Positions 37,701 to 52,200 of a stretch of 64,000 bases of DNA are shown here, piece by piece. A program made the translations under genes and the position numbers. Where the stretch lies: positions 49,420,583 through 49,484,582 of the forward strand of contig CM070874.1 of assembly GCA_036365515.1 (NCBI GenBank), read 5' to 3'. The DNA comes from Torymus aiolomorphi. Its lineage: Eukaryota > Arthropoda > Insecta > Hymenoptera > Torymidae. Each line of letters starts with the position of its first letter. Positions within the stretch are counted from its first letter, which is position 1. Under the pieces are notes generated by a model, which saw only the letters and a list, made by a program, of their open reading frames with translations, did not search any database and had not been told where the DNA came from.

Positions 37701-40700
37701 GCAGACATGAAAAAATAAGGTAAATGATTATTTAAATAATTTTTAAACGTAAGTAGACGGGGGATATAAGGTCCATGCATATAAGGGAGTCATCTAGAAA
37801 TGAAAAAATAAACAAAACGATTATTTAAATAATTTTTAAATCCAAGCAGCCGGGGGACGCGAGCTCCACGCATATTAGAGAATTTCGTAAACGCGCAACA
37901 ATAAGCAAGACAATTATTTAAACAATTTTTAAACCCAGGTAGGCGGGGGATATGAGGTCCACGCATACAAGGGAGTCATGTAGACATGAAAAAATAAGGT
38001 AAATGATTATTTAAATAATTTTTAAACGTAAGTAGGCGGGGCATATGAGATCCATGCATATAAGGCAGTCATCTAGAAATGAAAAAATAAGCAAAACGAT
38101 TATTTACATAATTTTTAAACCCAGGTAGCCGGGGGATATGAGGTTTACGATATATAAGGGAGTCATGTAGACATGAACAGATAAGCAAGACTATTATTTG
38201 AATGATTTTAAACCCATGTAGCCGGAGCCGCGAGGTCCACGCATATAAGGGAGTTGAATTATAGACGTTAAAAATTTTTGAAATAAAAGTCATGCTTACG
38301 TCGGACGTCTACGTAACTCCCTTATATGCGTGGACCTCATATCCACCGCGTACTATGGTTTAAAAATTGTTTAAATAATCGTCTTACTTATTGTTGCTCG
38401 TCTACGAATATTCCCTAATATGCGTGGACCTCGCGTCACCCGGCTACTTGAGTTTAAAAATTGTTTAAATAATCGTTTTGCTAATTTTTTAATGTCTACA
38501 TGACTCCTTTATATGCGTGGACCTCATATACCCCGGCTACTTAGGTTTAAAAATTATTTAAATAATTGTCTTGGTTATTGTTGCATGTCTGCGTAATTCC
38601 CTAATATGCGTGAACCTCGCGTGCTGTCCCCCACCTACTTGGGTTTAAAAATTATTTAAATAATCGTTTTGATCATTTTTTCATGTCTACAATACTCCCT
38701 TATATGCGTGGACCTCATATCCCCTATCTACTTGGGTTTAAAAATTATTTAAATAATCGTTTGGCTTAGTTTTAAAGGTCTACATGACTCCCTTATATGC
38801 GTGGACCGCATCCTCCGCCTACTTGGGTTTAAAAATTGTTTAAACAATTGTCTTGGTTATTGTTACACGTCTGCGTAATTCCTTAACATGCGTGGATCTC
38901 GCGTCCCCCACCTACTTGGGTTTAAAATCTATTTAAATAATCGTTTTGCTTATTTTTTCATGTCTACATGACTCCCTTAGATGCGCGGACCTCATATCCC
39001 TCGCCTACTTGGGTTTAAAAATTGTTTAAATAATTGTCTTACTTTTTGTTGCACGTGTACGTAATTCCCTAATACATTTCTTTAAATACATTTGATATTT
39101 AGATATCGATATTTCAAGTATCGATATTATAAATTCATGATATCTCTCGTATCGATTTTCATCATCCCGATATTATCGATATCACAATATCGATATTTAC
39201 AGTGAATATCGCCCACCCCTACTTCGTGTCGTGATGATCACTTCATAGTACCGCTATTGTACTGCAGATGTCGCCACAAACTTTAGCTTAACCCCACCTT
39301 TTTTCTTCCGGCGTTCGGCGCTCCCCGCTCGGCTCGCCGACGCCTCTCGTCATATAGTTCAAAGCATCTATTTAGACTCTCGGGTGGGAAAAAAGTTTTT
39401 ATCAATAGAAATAGTTATTAATTAAGGGTGGGAGTGATCATCTCGAACGAGATCCTCAGCATAATTATGGTCGAACTTCACCTGCCGAAGGCGCTTGTTC
39501 AATTCTGCCTCATGTCTCGTTCTCGAGATCGCTTCATAGAAGTTCAGAGTAAATAAACATGTATATTTATTCAAAATTGTATTTATAACAAAACTATAAT
39601 TGTTGATCTTACAGTGAAGATGATATTTGATTCACATAGATACAATCTCAGAACTGTTGTACAATGTAAACAAATAAAGGTTACATTTTCTTATAGTAAT
39701 TAATGCAATTGTACTAATAATCTAAAAACTCAAGAAAAACTAAACAAAATGCGCTAATACGAAAATCACAAAACCAGAGAGAAGGGCTAAAACGATACAA
39801 TCTCACTCGCGTAACATAACCGCCTCTGCGTATTCCAATCTACTCTTTATAATTGGTCTAATATAAAATCTGTTAAACAAATTGGATTGATCAGACCAAC
39901 CTGCTAATTTCTTTATAATGCTAATATCGATACCCTTTTTTAACGCTACTGACGTCGAAGCATGCCGTAGGCTGTGAGGTGTAAATTCCTCACTAATACC
40001 ACAACGGACCAAAAAACTGCGAATCCACCTGCTTATTGTATCCCTGGACGCCCTCCAAAACGGCGCTCTAATTATTACCCACAACTCGTCACAGCTTCCT
40101 CTTATTTCTCGTGTAGATTCCAAGTATTTCTCTAAGGTCTTTGCCGCGCAGAACTCCGGATTGCTAGGGAATCCTGGCAAAATCAGAAGCGGCTGAATAG
40201 CCCCTGGGCGCGATGATTTGATCCTCTCTGGAATTTTTATTTCGAGTCCTTCTGCAGATTTTTTTATATTGCTAACTTTTATAAGTGCAAAGGGCTGTTT
40301 CCGATGGACTGTAATCAAAGCCGAAAGCACCACCAGCTTTACCGCTAAATCAGCCAGATTCAAATTTTCCAATAGAAAAAATTCTCTTAGTTTCGCTAAC
40401 ACCGGCTCCAGATCATAAATCCTGTCATATTTGGGCTTCTGTGGTCTATTATGGAACATGCCTTTTAACAATATGCTGATTAGGGAGCTCTTACCCACGT
40501 GTTCTCCAATAACAAGCGATAGCGCTGACCTGTACGTATTTAGCGTACCAAACGAAGCTCCGTGCTCGAACTTGTCGTATAGCCAGGGTACTATAGATTC
40601 CATCTCTGGATTGAACATATCTACTCCATTGCTACGACAGAATGCTATCCATTCGACCAAGGGTCTGGAGTACTGTTTCAGTGTGGCATTCGAAATCGAA

Positions 40701-43700
40701 TCAGTTAGGAGGTCGATTGCTTGTCGTTTGATACCCTTGCGACTGTAGGCCTCCCGGATAATATTCCTGCCATCATCCACATTTTTGCCACTAGCGGGTG
40801 ACTGGTGTCTCTACAAGGTGAAAGAAGTAGATTTTTATTTGGTTTAAAATATATTGGAGGCCCCTGCAGCAATTCCGACCAGAGCGGAAACCACGGCTGG
40901 GAAGGCCAATGTGGGGCAATCACTATGCCTTGGGCATTGTCATTTCTTATTTTTCTAAGAACTCTTAAAATAAGACTGAATGGTGGAAATACAAAAAATT
41001 TAAGATTCCTCCATTCCAAAGTAAATGCATTTATACAAACCGCCTCAGAGTCCTGCCTCCAGGAGCAATAGCGAACACATTTTTTGTAGTGTCTATTTGC
41101 GAATAGGTTTATCTCAACATGTCCTAATTTTTTAATGACTCGTTGAAAAGCCCAGGGAGCTAACTCCCACTCTGTGTCAACATTATCCATCCGGATGCCC
41201 TACTGGTATCTACATTCTCTGTTGACGCTATGTAAGACGCAAAAATCCATAGGTTACGAGATTCGCAGAATTGCCAAATCAACCCCGTGATGGCGTTCAA
41301 ATTGGGAAATTGCACGCCACCCATCCCATTTACATAAGAAACAGCCGTAGTGTTGTCTATGCGTAACAAAACTTCCGCATTGCTTAAGTCTTTAGCGAAA
41401 CATCCTAGCGCGTTGTATGCCGCCAAAAGTTCTAAATAGTTAATGAGGAATTTGAGCTCCGACTCATTCCAGTTCGCGTAAGCTTCTTCCCCGTTGCAAG
41501 CCGCCTCTCCCCAGCCCGTCCTTGAAGCGTCCGAATAAATTTCCACTACAAACTTAAATTGCCGTATTAGATTCCTCGCCGTGACTATCGTCTTCTCCCA
41601 TCAATCAAAGTCTGTAGATAACCGTTGAGGTATACTCATTTTAGCATCATAATCCTCGTTATTTTTTAATAAATTCAAATATTTAAGACACTCAAGGTTT
41701 TTCGAGTACCTCCAACCGTATTGTACTGCTGGACATGCTGCCGTCAGACAGCCGACTAAACTTGCAAACTCCCTAATTCTGCACTGGCCTTTAACTCTTA
41801 AGTTTCTTATAAATCTTAAAATATACTCTTTTTTATCTTCTGGCAGTTCTAACGATATGCTTTTTAAGTCAAAGATAAAACCTAAAAACTGACCTCTACA
41901 ATTCAGCTCTAAATTACATTTCCTAAGATTTAGGATAAAACCTCGCTGTTCAAGAGTCCGACGCGTTATATCTATGTTACATACACACTCCTAAAACGAC
42001 CTACCGAAACATAATCAGTCCTCTAAGTAAACAATAGACGTCAGATTCTTACCCCTTAAAGCATTTATCACCGGTTTTATGATTTTTGTATATAACCACG
42101 GCGCGATATTCAATCCAAAGGGAATACATTGATATTCGAATATTTGATCTTTCCAAATGAAACGTAAATATTTCCGACTGCTTTCATGCATGGAATTAAG
42201 AAGTATGCGTCTTTACGGTCGATTGAGGACATAAAGCAACCCTCTGTAACTAACTTTACTGCGGTTCGGATATCCTCCATTTTAAAATGGGTTGTGGATA
42301 TACATTCATTTACTTTTTCAAATTTAAAACAAAGCGCAATTTACCGTTAGGTTTCTTTATCAGAAAATAAGAAGAAATAAATTGACCTTTACACGCATTT
42401 ACTTTCTCAAGTGCTCCCAACGCGAGCAAGTTATCTATAACCTCTTGCATAAAAGGTTCGTCTTTGTTGTTTAAGAGGTTATGTTTTGGTAGGCGCAATT
42501 GCGAAGGAACTACGTGGAACGGAATTTTATAACCGCGCAAGGCATTTAGTATTAGCCTATCTGATGTATAGGCCGCCCAGTTACTCGCGAATTTTTTCAG
42601 ACGCCCCGCAATAACACCTACCGTGCTTATTTCTTCGAGTTGGCCGGATATTCCTGCAGCGGAGCTACCCCCCACTTCTTGTCGAAATGTCTCTGCTGAT
42701 ACAAAGACTGTCTGTTGCCCGAAACTCAAAATACTGACCTTTTTTCAGGCGCTGGCGGTTCCAACGTCAAGCTTAACTTCTCGACCGCCTTGGCTGATTT
42801 GAGCCGCTGAGGCAATTCCGGTCCGAACAAGTACTTCCCCGTCTGTGAGGATTCTAAGATGGTTTTCGCTTTCTTGTCAAGACTAGGGTAAATAAAATCC
42901 TTTCGCGCCTTGATTAGCTGTTGGTGCAGCTGTTGGTGCAGCTCGCACAGCAGTTTGCCCGCATCTGCCAGCGTTGCTATCAGCTCCTTAGTGTCAAACA
43001 CCTCAAGCTGGCTATTGAATATCATTGTGATACCCGTACGCAATGCTGATAACCCAGCACCGCATAACTCCAGATCATTAGCGAAAAAGTTGTCGCGTTT
43101 CTGACTGGTTTCATTAAGGCTGGCCTCAATGACCGAATCCAGTTTTGGTGTTACAATCGGGCAATTTCCGCAATGCGGATATTTGTCGAGCAACTCTACC
43201 CGTTTTCCCTTCTTAAGCCCTCGTATCAATATTTTCTCCCACGAGACTGCTAGTTTTGTTTTATTTTAATCGACGGGAAACTATACTCAGAAACTCGATG
43301 GATACTCAGTTCACACTCATCTTTGGTATTTCAAATTCTTCTCGCGCCTTGTCTGCTTTCATCGGCAGAAAACCATCTCAAGTTGTGCCGGCGTCGCTTG
43401 ACGCTATCTTAAAATCTGGATTTTGTGATTTCTGCGCCGGACTTTCCATCACTGCGACCCATAATTTCTTCGTCAACATCTCGTCTTTCTTCGCCATCAT
43501 CTTCACACTCCATTCTTCTATTACATCGATCTACAACTGAGCTGAGGGTTTTTGGTTTTGTCATCGGATAGCGTTAGTTGTTTCATTGTTACTGAGGCCT
43601 CCTCTTCCCGAACAACCGAAACAATCAACTCTTCCACCTCAGAAATCATTGTCTTTTGGGTCAGATCAATGCATTTAAGTTAATTCCTCTTTTCAAACAT

Positions 43701-46097
43701 CTTTTACAAATTCAAGAGATTAGCTGGGTAGTATAAGTGGTCTGAATAGGGAGTTGCGGGGAGGTTTTTGGCCAATGGCTCTAGCGGGTACCTTTCTTCA
43801 CGGTATCTGGAAGTTTCAATGGCCCGTCACCGTGGTCCCTAGTTCTCGGCCCACGTCTACCTCGGCATTTATCTCATTCTGGCTATCACTTTCTCTTTTA
43901 AACAAGATATTTTTCTTTTCGAGTCATAAAATAGGACACTTCTAAGATTCACCCAAAAGAATTTCGTTTATCATTGTTAACCGTCAAGGCCATTCATTCC
44001 CCATATACACAACGGGTCAGACTTGTTTTCATTATACTTCCATCTCACTCATTGTGTACATCGGTTTCTATAGAAGTAGATTGGCAGAAATTCAGTCGCT
44101 TTATTTTGAATTTCAACAGCCTATTCTCTATTTTCCGATTTTATCCATGGGTCGTGGGTCGTGGGACAGATCTTTGTTTTTATTTTCTAGCATCTCGCTC
44201 TCTGTTGTTATCGATTTCGGAGAATAGGCTGCTTGAAAAGCCACTTTTATTTTGAATTTCGTCAGCTATCACCCTGTTGGAAAAAGTTGATCGAAGTCGA
44301 TAAGATTTCTTATCGACTTGAATGGGGAATCTTAATTCCTTTTTCTGTATTAGAAATTGATAAAATGCGATAAAATCGATATAAGTCAATATAAGCCGAT
44401 AAAACTGTATGAAAAATCACATTTGAAATCGATGGAATTTCAAGATGATCTTTTTATTGCTTTCAATTGTAATTTTATTTATTGATTTCAATTATAATTT
44501 TTCTTATAGATTTTTATCGACTTATATTGACTTATATCGATTTTATTGCATTTTATCAATTTCTAATCCAGAAAATGGAATTAAGATTCACCATTCAAGT
44601 CGATAAGAAATTTTATCGACTTCAATGGCGAGTCTTATCGATTCCTATCGATTACTGCACAGCAGTAATAACCACAAGGGAAAAAAATTAGACACTCCTT
44701 CATCGTCTAATAACTCGAGAGTCTCCTCGTCCAATTCCACGAATTCATCCTTCAGAGAGGAATCTCTCTCCCCTGAATTCTTAGAAGACTCGGTCGCATT
44801 GGCGTTCTCTTTTCCCTCGCCTTCTGACAACCCGTCATATGAATCTAGAGAAGCAATAACAAAAAACGATCTAGGTTATGTGCTGTCAAAAGACGTCTTT
44901 GCATAACTCTAGTCTTATGTACGATATGTCTTACCTCTGAGCTCACTGCCAAATAACAAGAAAGAACGAAAGAAAACACTCATACACGTTCTTACCTGAA
45001 GCATGTGATGGCGAAGACGCTGAGTCAATCGCTTCTTCCTCTTCACGATTTTCCTTTTCGCGGATTTCCTTTTTACGATTTTCCAGTTTTCTCTGCTTGG
45101 CATCCACTAACTCTTGCAAATCTGCCATGCTTGTTTCCAGCTCGTCCAAGGCGGGAGAAGCTACCCTCTTGCTCATTGCAAACAATAGAAAAAACACCCT
45201 GAAGCTAAAGCGTGGCTTACTCTATGCGCACAAAAAGTGTAATGACGAGAGGTGACATAATTTTAAAACGGCGATTTCTCGAAAACACGTACAAGTGGGT
45301 TAAGTCGTTATATCTGGAAGCCACAGATTTTGGAATTAAAGTATTTATGTTCTTCTCCAAAAATTATTTGACAAGTATTTTTTTATTTTTTTGTTGCATC
45401 AAAATTGCATGCGTTCAGCGATGCCGAAAAATTCCGAGAAAATCCTTACTTCGAAAAAATGTTTTCAATGTCATTTTCAGACTGCTATTGTTTCACTTGT
45501 TTTTTAAGCTTTTAAGCGTGTAACATAATTTCACTCAGTTTTCAGCCCTCTTTTACGTCCTTTATGTTATTTTGAAAAAAAATTTTAAAATGCACAAATG
45601 TGCACTTTTTACTGAAAAATGCACTTTTCTCGAAAACCCATTTTTTTTTGCTCAATTTTTTTGTGGTGACAGAGGATGTAAATACATATCTAAACATATA
45701 TGTGAGATTCAGGTGTTTTGCGCGGGGAAATGGCACACTAATGCGATAAAACACAAATTTTTCACGCTTAATGTTGCGCATACTCCACACCAGATAGAAT
45801 ATTCGATAGAAGCCGAAATTTGGCGATTCACAACATATTCGAATGCATAAAAAGTATTTTAATGGCTGGAACACTCGTGTAAATACGCGTTTCAAACACA
45901 GCATGCATTGTCCGTCATTTGTAACACGTATTCCAGATTGTTTCAAACGAGGATCTTTAAAAAATTTATGTACGTCGCTTGAAACAGCGGTTTAATTAAT
46001 CAAAAAAACGTTCCAAATCTAAATAATCGTACATAAATAGAATCTACGGTACGGCAATTGTCATGTAAACTATTACACGTAGTTAAATTTTTGTTAG

Positions 46098-46138
<41 letters not shown>

Positions 46139-46161
46139 GCACGCACGCACGCGCACGCACG

Positions 46162-46203
<42 letters not shown>

Positions 46204-49200
46204 GGATTTTGTTTATTGGACGAATCACATCTTTGTTAGAACTTATAGAAGAAAACTTGAATTGAAGATGAAGTAGTGGTCAGCTGGTTTAACCCAAATC
46301 ATAGCAGATTTTCACGCTTGCATAAATGCCTCAATTAAATAACTTTTTTCTATTAGTTATATTGAAGAGAACTATTCGTAATTTCAGCTGCACGAATAAA
46401 AGTATCTACTAAAACTAATAACATTTATCTTTCTTATTAAAACTGTAATAAATTTTTTTTTGTAACACATGCACGATTTTCGCCGTTTTTCGACCTAAAA
46501 AGAGGTCCTAAGGTAACTTTTTTGCTTAGCGGGCCGAAAGTACCACTTTTGCTCCCGGCGCCCGATCGCGAAGGTTGTATTTTCTCTCCCGCTAGGCAAA
46601 AAAATCGTATACGCAACACGGGAATAAAGAGGACCATCCCAAAGCACATGTTTGCCAATTTACACGTGCTCTGAACTGACCAACTCTTTACCTCCCTAGT
46701 TGCGTAATATACTATTTTTTTCGACCGACGGAAAAAATAGTAGATTATGCACCTAGGGAGTAAAGTATGTTATGCACGCCCGCAGGGGGTTTGATACCCG
46801 AGCGAAGCGAGGGCAGCAACTCGCGGACGTTCATAGCTCTCATTGCTCCCGAGGGCAATATACAATTTTTTCGCATGCCCAGCAAAAAGTTATTTGTGCT
46901 TAATCCCTGATTTCAGGGTCGAAAACGTCACATAACCTCAGTCCTAGGAACTGCAACGCTTATGCTCGCGTGTCTACTTTTTTCGCGATTAGTGCCGCCT
47001 GTAGTGAATTGCGGCCCGAGCGAAGCGAGAGCAGCAACACACAGGCGGCGCTATGCCGGGAAAAAAGTAGGGAAATGTACTGTATACATGCGCGTCGCAG
47101 TTTCTAGAAGGGAGTACATGTGGCATTTTACTCTCTGAAGTCAGGGAACAAACACAATACTTTACGCGTGGTATGCGAAAAAAATACTTCTTTGCCCGGC
47201 GGGCATAAAAGCATCTTTTTGCAGATACCTTTAAGCCTGGTGGGCGCAAAGTATCTTTTTTCAAATACTTTTTCGCCCGCTGCTCTAAAACTGCATAAAA
47301 TTTATACATGCATGTTTTTCATAGCTTTTTTTATTTGAAGATGAACATCTTTACATTCGCACAAATTTGTGGTGGATTTATTATTATTTTTAACAATTTT
47401 TTTTTTTTTTTTTATTATTTTGATTTTTTATTTGGATTTCCAAATAATTATAATAAAAAAAAGAAAATTCAACAAACAGTTAACATTTCTATTCCTACAA
47501 GTATTTTGTTGTCGTATAAAACAAAAATCAATTTAAACTCCCTTTTTAAGCTCAAAAATCGCAAAAATCAATACATGTGTCACAAAAAATATGGTGCGCA
47601 CCTAGGGCTAGTGGGCATTTGACTTCGTGCGTTTGCAGTACTCCACACTCGGTCTAGAAAGGTCCACTTTACGCTCTAGGTACACAATATACTATTTTAT
47701 ACTGAAATAATGCTAGTGTTTCTACGAGAGTTTATATCGCCGCGCGGTACGAAGAAAAACCAACTTGGAAGTTACAGGCGAAGAAAAGCCAAAAACCGCG
47801 TGTAAGGCGAAGAAAAGCCAACAAACGGCTTTGCCGCGAAAAAAGGGGGGGGGGTCCAAAGTTTAGACGACTCACTTGAAAATTGAAGTCAACTATAGAC
47901 GTGCTCGGTTTCAATATAAGCTACTGCTGATTGTGCAAAATTTCGAAATTCTAAATTACGAAAATCATATTTTCGAATCTAGCAATTCACCTACTGTCCA
48001 AAACATCGAATTTCATCAATATGATTTCAAAGCAAATACAACTTGTTTCTAATGATTTATTTCGAAATATGTTTATTGTATCCCTATTCAAATTCTATTA
48101 ATGAAATTCGATGTTTTGGACAGTAGGTGAATTGTTACATTCGAAAATATAATTTTCATAATTTAGAATTTCGGAATTTTGCACAATCTGCAGCAGCTTA
48201 TATCGAAACCGAGCACGTCTATAGTTGACTTCAATTTTCAAGTGAGTCGTCTAAACTTTGGACCCCCCCCCCAAAAAAAAAGTCAGTTGACGAAGAAAAG
48301 CCAGTTTGACTTGTCTCAGACGAAAAAAAGCCAGTTTGCGCTGTCCCTAGACGAAAAATCGCAACTGACGACATTTCGCGCGAGAAAAAAAATCCAATTC
48401 TGTTAGCGAAAATACTTTTACGTACACGTATTGATAAATAATACTGTATATTATACTTATAAATTTTAATTATCGCAATACAATTACTATTGATACTATT
48501 AATAAGCGGTTCTAGGAATCCCGAATCAGTGTACTGATAATTCCAGTTTTTTTATCATTGTCTCTGAACATTTGTCAAAAGCACTGCAATAAGTCGTTCA
48601 TAAATGATAATGTACGAGTAATTGTACATTTATTATGCTATACTTACATAGAAAAACTCTTAGGAATGCCGAACGCAATAGTCTCGGCCGGTAGCACTAC
48701 TGCGTCAAACGCTTGGAAGGCTGGGCTCATGCGCGTCTGCAACTCGGAGCCGTTGCTCATTTTTTGGATATATCTGAAAGCGCAATAAACCTGCAATTAT
48801 AAGTACCTTATAATTCATGAACGGCGTTGCAGTGCTTTTGACATATGATCGAAGCCAATGACAAACCAGGAACTGTCAGTACATTGATTTAAGATTCCTA
48901 GTACCGCTTATTAATACACTGACAAGTAAGCCTACGGAAGTGTCACTCACCGATTTTCCTGAGCCTTTGCACACGGTTTTTATACCGAAAAATATGAGAC
49001 ACCTTTATGTTTTTAGGTGCCCATAAAGAGTTTTAAGGTTGTGGATAGCCAATTGTGAATTTTTATATACAAGGCAGGCCTATTAAATCTATTCACGCAA
49101 ATTGCTTCAAAGGCATAGTTCAAAGGCGAAATCTGCCTTTCACCAAAGTTGAACGGTTCAAGAAGGACAATCTGAAAATGATCTGCAATTTGACCGAAAA

Positions 49201-52200
49201 ACAATTTTCAAGGATATTTGAAGATCAAAATCTGACATTTTAAATAGGATCCCCTTTTTTATCATAATGACCTTATAAGATCATTGAATGGTCACTATCA
49301 TTCTTTCTATTGTAGTCTACTGGAACTCGACCTCTACAAAGGTTTTATGATTTGAAGAATGAAAAGTAAAAATGACTTTCAACTTAACGTTGAAGACGAT
49401 TTTCGCCTTCTTTAAATGATGCATCTTTTCTAGAGGTCGATTTTCACTAGATTTCCAATAAAAAGGATTTTATTGACCATTACATGATCTTATAAGGTTA
49501 CTTCGACCTAATACAAAAAAAAATTCTATATGTATGTAAAATTTCCCATTTTTTACAATTCCTAGGTCAAAAATAGTAGTGCACATGTTAGAGAGTAAAA
49601 AAGAGAGATGGTGGTACCGTAAAGTGAAAACAAGAAATAAAAAAAAATAGTTTTAGGCGCATTTTGATAAATAAAATAATAATAATTTTTTAATTTTCTT
49701 TACATTAAATAAAAAAAATAATAACTTTTTATTTCCTCTACAGTAATATTAACGTATCTATGGTAACTAAAAACTTATTAGTATTTTTCCTGAAATGAAT
49801 ATCAGAGAATGAAAAAAGTTATGAGAATAAAAATATAAAAACTATGAGTTATCTAATTTATAGTATAATTTATTTATAATTAATATGTATTTTTATTATT
49901 TACAATAATGCGGATTACTTCTATTGCTTGGGTCAAAGAAATGATCGATACATAGAGCTTTAGTACACCAAGCGCACCTAATAATAGCAATACTACTGCA
50001 TAGTTGACAAGATTCATCGCAATTTTTAAAACAGTAATCTACTGGAGTTTCAAAATGTGGCGGTTTTTCTACATATCCACTTTTATTCCAAGCATACTGA
50101 AACATATTAACGAATCTAGGTGAAGAAAATTGATTATGAATGAGAGATTGAAGTTTCAGTATGTTATTTCGCAAATGTAAATTAATGTCATAACTATTTA
50201 AAATAATTAAATCTGAAAAACACCTCAAAAAATTTTTCCATGGTCTAAAGGTGTATACATCGAGTGGTTGTATCATTCCTGTTGTACCAGCCGGAATTGT
50301 CAATATTTTCACTTGCTTATTACAAACAATTACATCTTGAAATTTTTTTTCAGTTTGTCCTGACCAAGAATCTAAACACAAAACAGAAGTTTCTCCAACA
50401 TTAGGTAGAAAAGCTTCTTCATACCATTTAATTATTAAGTTTGAAGTTAATTTTCCAGATATTGAAGCAAACACAATAATATTTTCTGCTTTGTATAAAT
50501 TTTGTTCTACCAATGGTCCGAAATAACCGTTTTTTCTTGTGTTACTATAAGTAAAGGGGATTTTAAAACTCCACTTGCAGATACAAAAGGTTGAATCGTG
50601 TAACTATGAGTAAGCGAATTTAAAGATTGCGCCAATGATTCAATTTTCAAAGTTCCCTTGAAAGACAATGTACGCCCTGCACGCATTTCCAGATTAAAAC
50701 CCGACTGATCAGTATTATATACATTATCTCTTCCTATTTGTAAAATTTCAAATTTAACTTTATCCGTGAATCGCGAAGTCTCTTCAGATAATGCTACTTT
50801 ATTTTTCAAACTAGATGTAGTGACGAATTTATTAATTTTCCTTGATACAATTCGATGCTGCTGTTTAAATTTATAAATCCACTTTGAAGATGCTGTAAAT
50901 AATTCATTTGATAGACCAACATCATCTCTAGATTTAATAGCCCATCTCTTTATATCTATATCATGAACTGGTAGAGATTTTTCTCGCGCATTTTGAAATT
51001 GTTCTAGCACATATTCAGAAATTTTCAATAATTTGTCAAGTCTAGTTCCCCCTTGAGAAATTTGTTTCTCCCATCTATATAATGTCTTAACATTATTGAC
51101 TTTTCTAAACCTATGTTTAACTGTAGTTAGTTTAAGACGTCCTTTACTTCCAGAACGCCAAAAATTAACAGCATTGGTTTTATAATCTAGATCTATTGGT
51201 ACCAAGACTTTTTTGCTACTTTCTAAATTATTCATTACATTATAATCATCTTCAAATTCTTCAAATTCAAATTCACAAGCATCAGAAATGAAACTTTCTT
51301 CATCAAAATTTAACGTATCATATGTTTCTATAAATAAATTATCATTTATTGCATCTTTAATTAAAGTTTCAAGCTCTAACGAAAACTGTTTTTCTTCTTT
51401 AGTAATAATTGATTGAATGTCAAATCGAGAATCATTGAAAGCTTTTCCTAATAGCGTTAAAACATTCTTAGGATTGATCATTATTGTGCAAAATATACAC
51501 TTGTATCTGAAATAAATAATGTTTTTACACTCCGTGCGCAAAGTTCGATTTCGCACACGCTCTAATAAAAAAGATGCCCTAGATTAAGCTTGTCACACGT
51601 CGTGTCAAAAATAATGTTTGATACACGAGTGAGAAAGTGGTTGTATCTTCGTGTGGCCTTTTCACCCTTGTTTCGCTCGGGCGCAAACGTCCACCACGAG
51701 GATAAAATCACTTTTTCGCACTTGTATCGAAAATAACTATTTCTTTAAATGCATGCATATTACAAATTAATGTAAAAAAATCGTTAAGTACTTATGTAGT
51801 ATTGCTAATTAAATAATGAAGAGCAAAAATTAAAGTTGTAAACTTTAAATAATATTAAATATGAAAATTTGTAATTATTTGACAGGGTAAAATTATTTAT
51901 TACAACTCTGAAAAAAATATTTGTTATTTTACAAATGTATAATACGTTAAACTTTATTAATGAAATAATTTTGAAAATGAAGCTTATGACGGCCGTGATG
52001 TTATTAAATGTAAAAATGTATAAGACGTTAATGATTTATAACAGTAAATTCATTTTATTTGCGCAACGTTTTGATCTTATTAATGATGATCCTTTTTAAG
52101 TAAATAAATTTGTTCGTGAAGAATATTTTATTTAAATTAAGATATTTACCTTTAGATAAAATTTGATGAAACTTTAATTATTAAACATAGTTATTTTTAA

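Larger units (their letters stand above)
39800..45176 (-). mobile_element. DIRS-type tyrosine-recombinase retrotransposon, decayed
   Basis: The order on the minus strand is gag (45176 to 42726, interrupted), RT and RNase H with a downstream domain (42729 to 40705), then an overlapping tyrosine recombinase (40780 to 39803). This layout is diagnostic of DIRS elements, which use a recombinase in place of an integrase. The termini (split or inverted repeats) could not be placed. Gag is interrupted by a foldback at 44291-44630. gag and pol are broken and the recombinase is open. Confidence 0.88.

Noticed and set aside
41160..41546. Host gene with RNase H domain
   Set aside because: Sequence and position match the RNase H of the DIRS element, downstream of its broken RT.
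45542..45946. 134-residue minus-strand frame
   Set aside because: It overlaps an equally long plus-strand frame, matches no family I know, and lies in a segment repeated near 59 kb.
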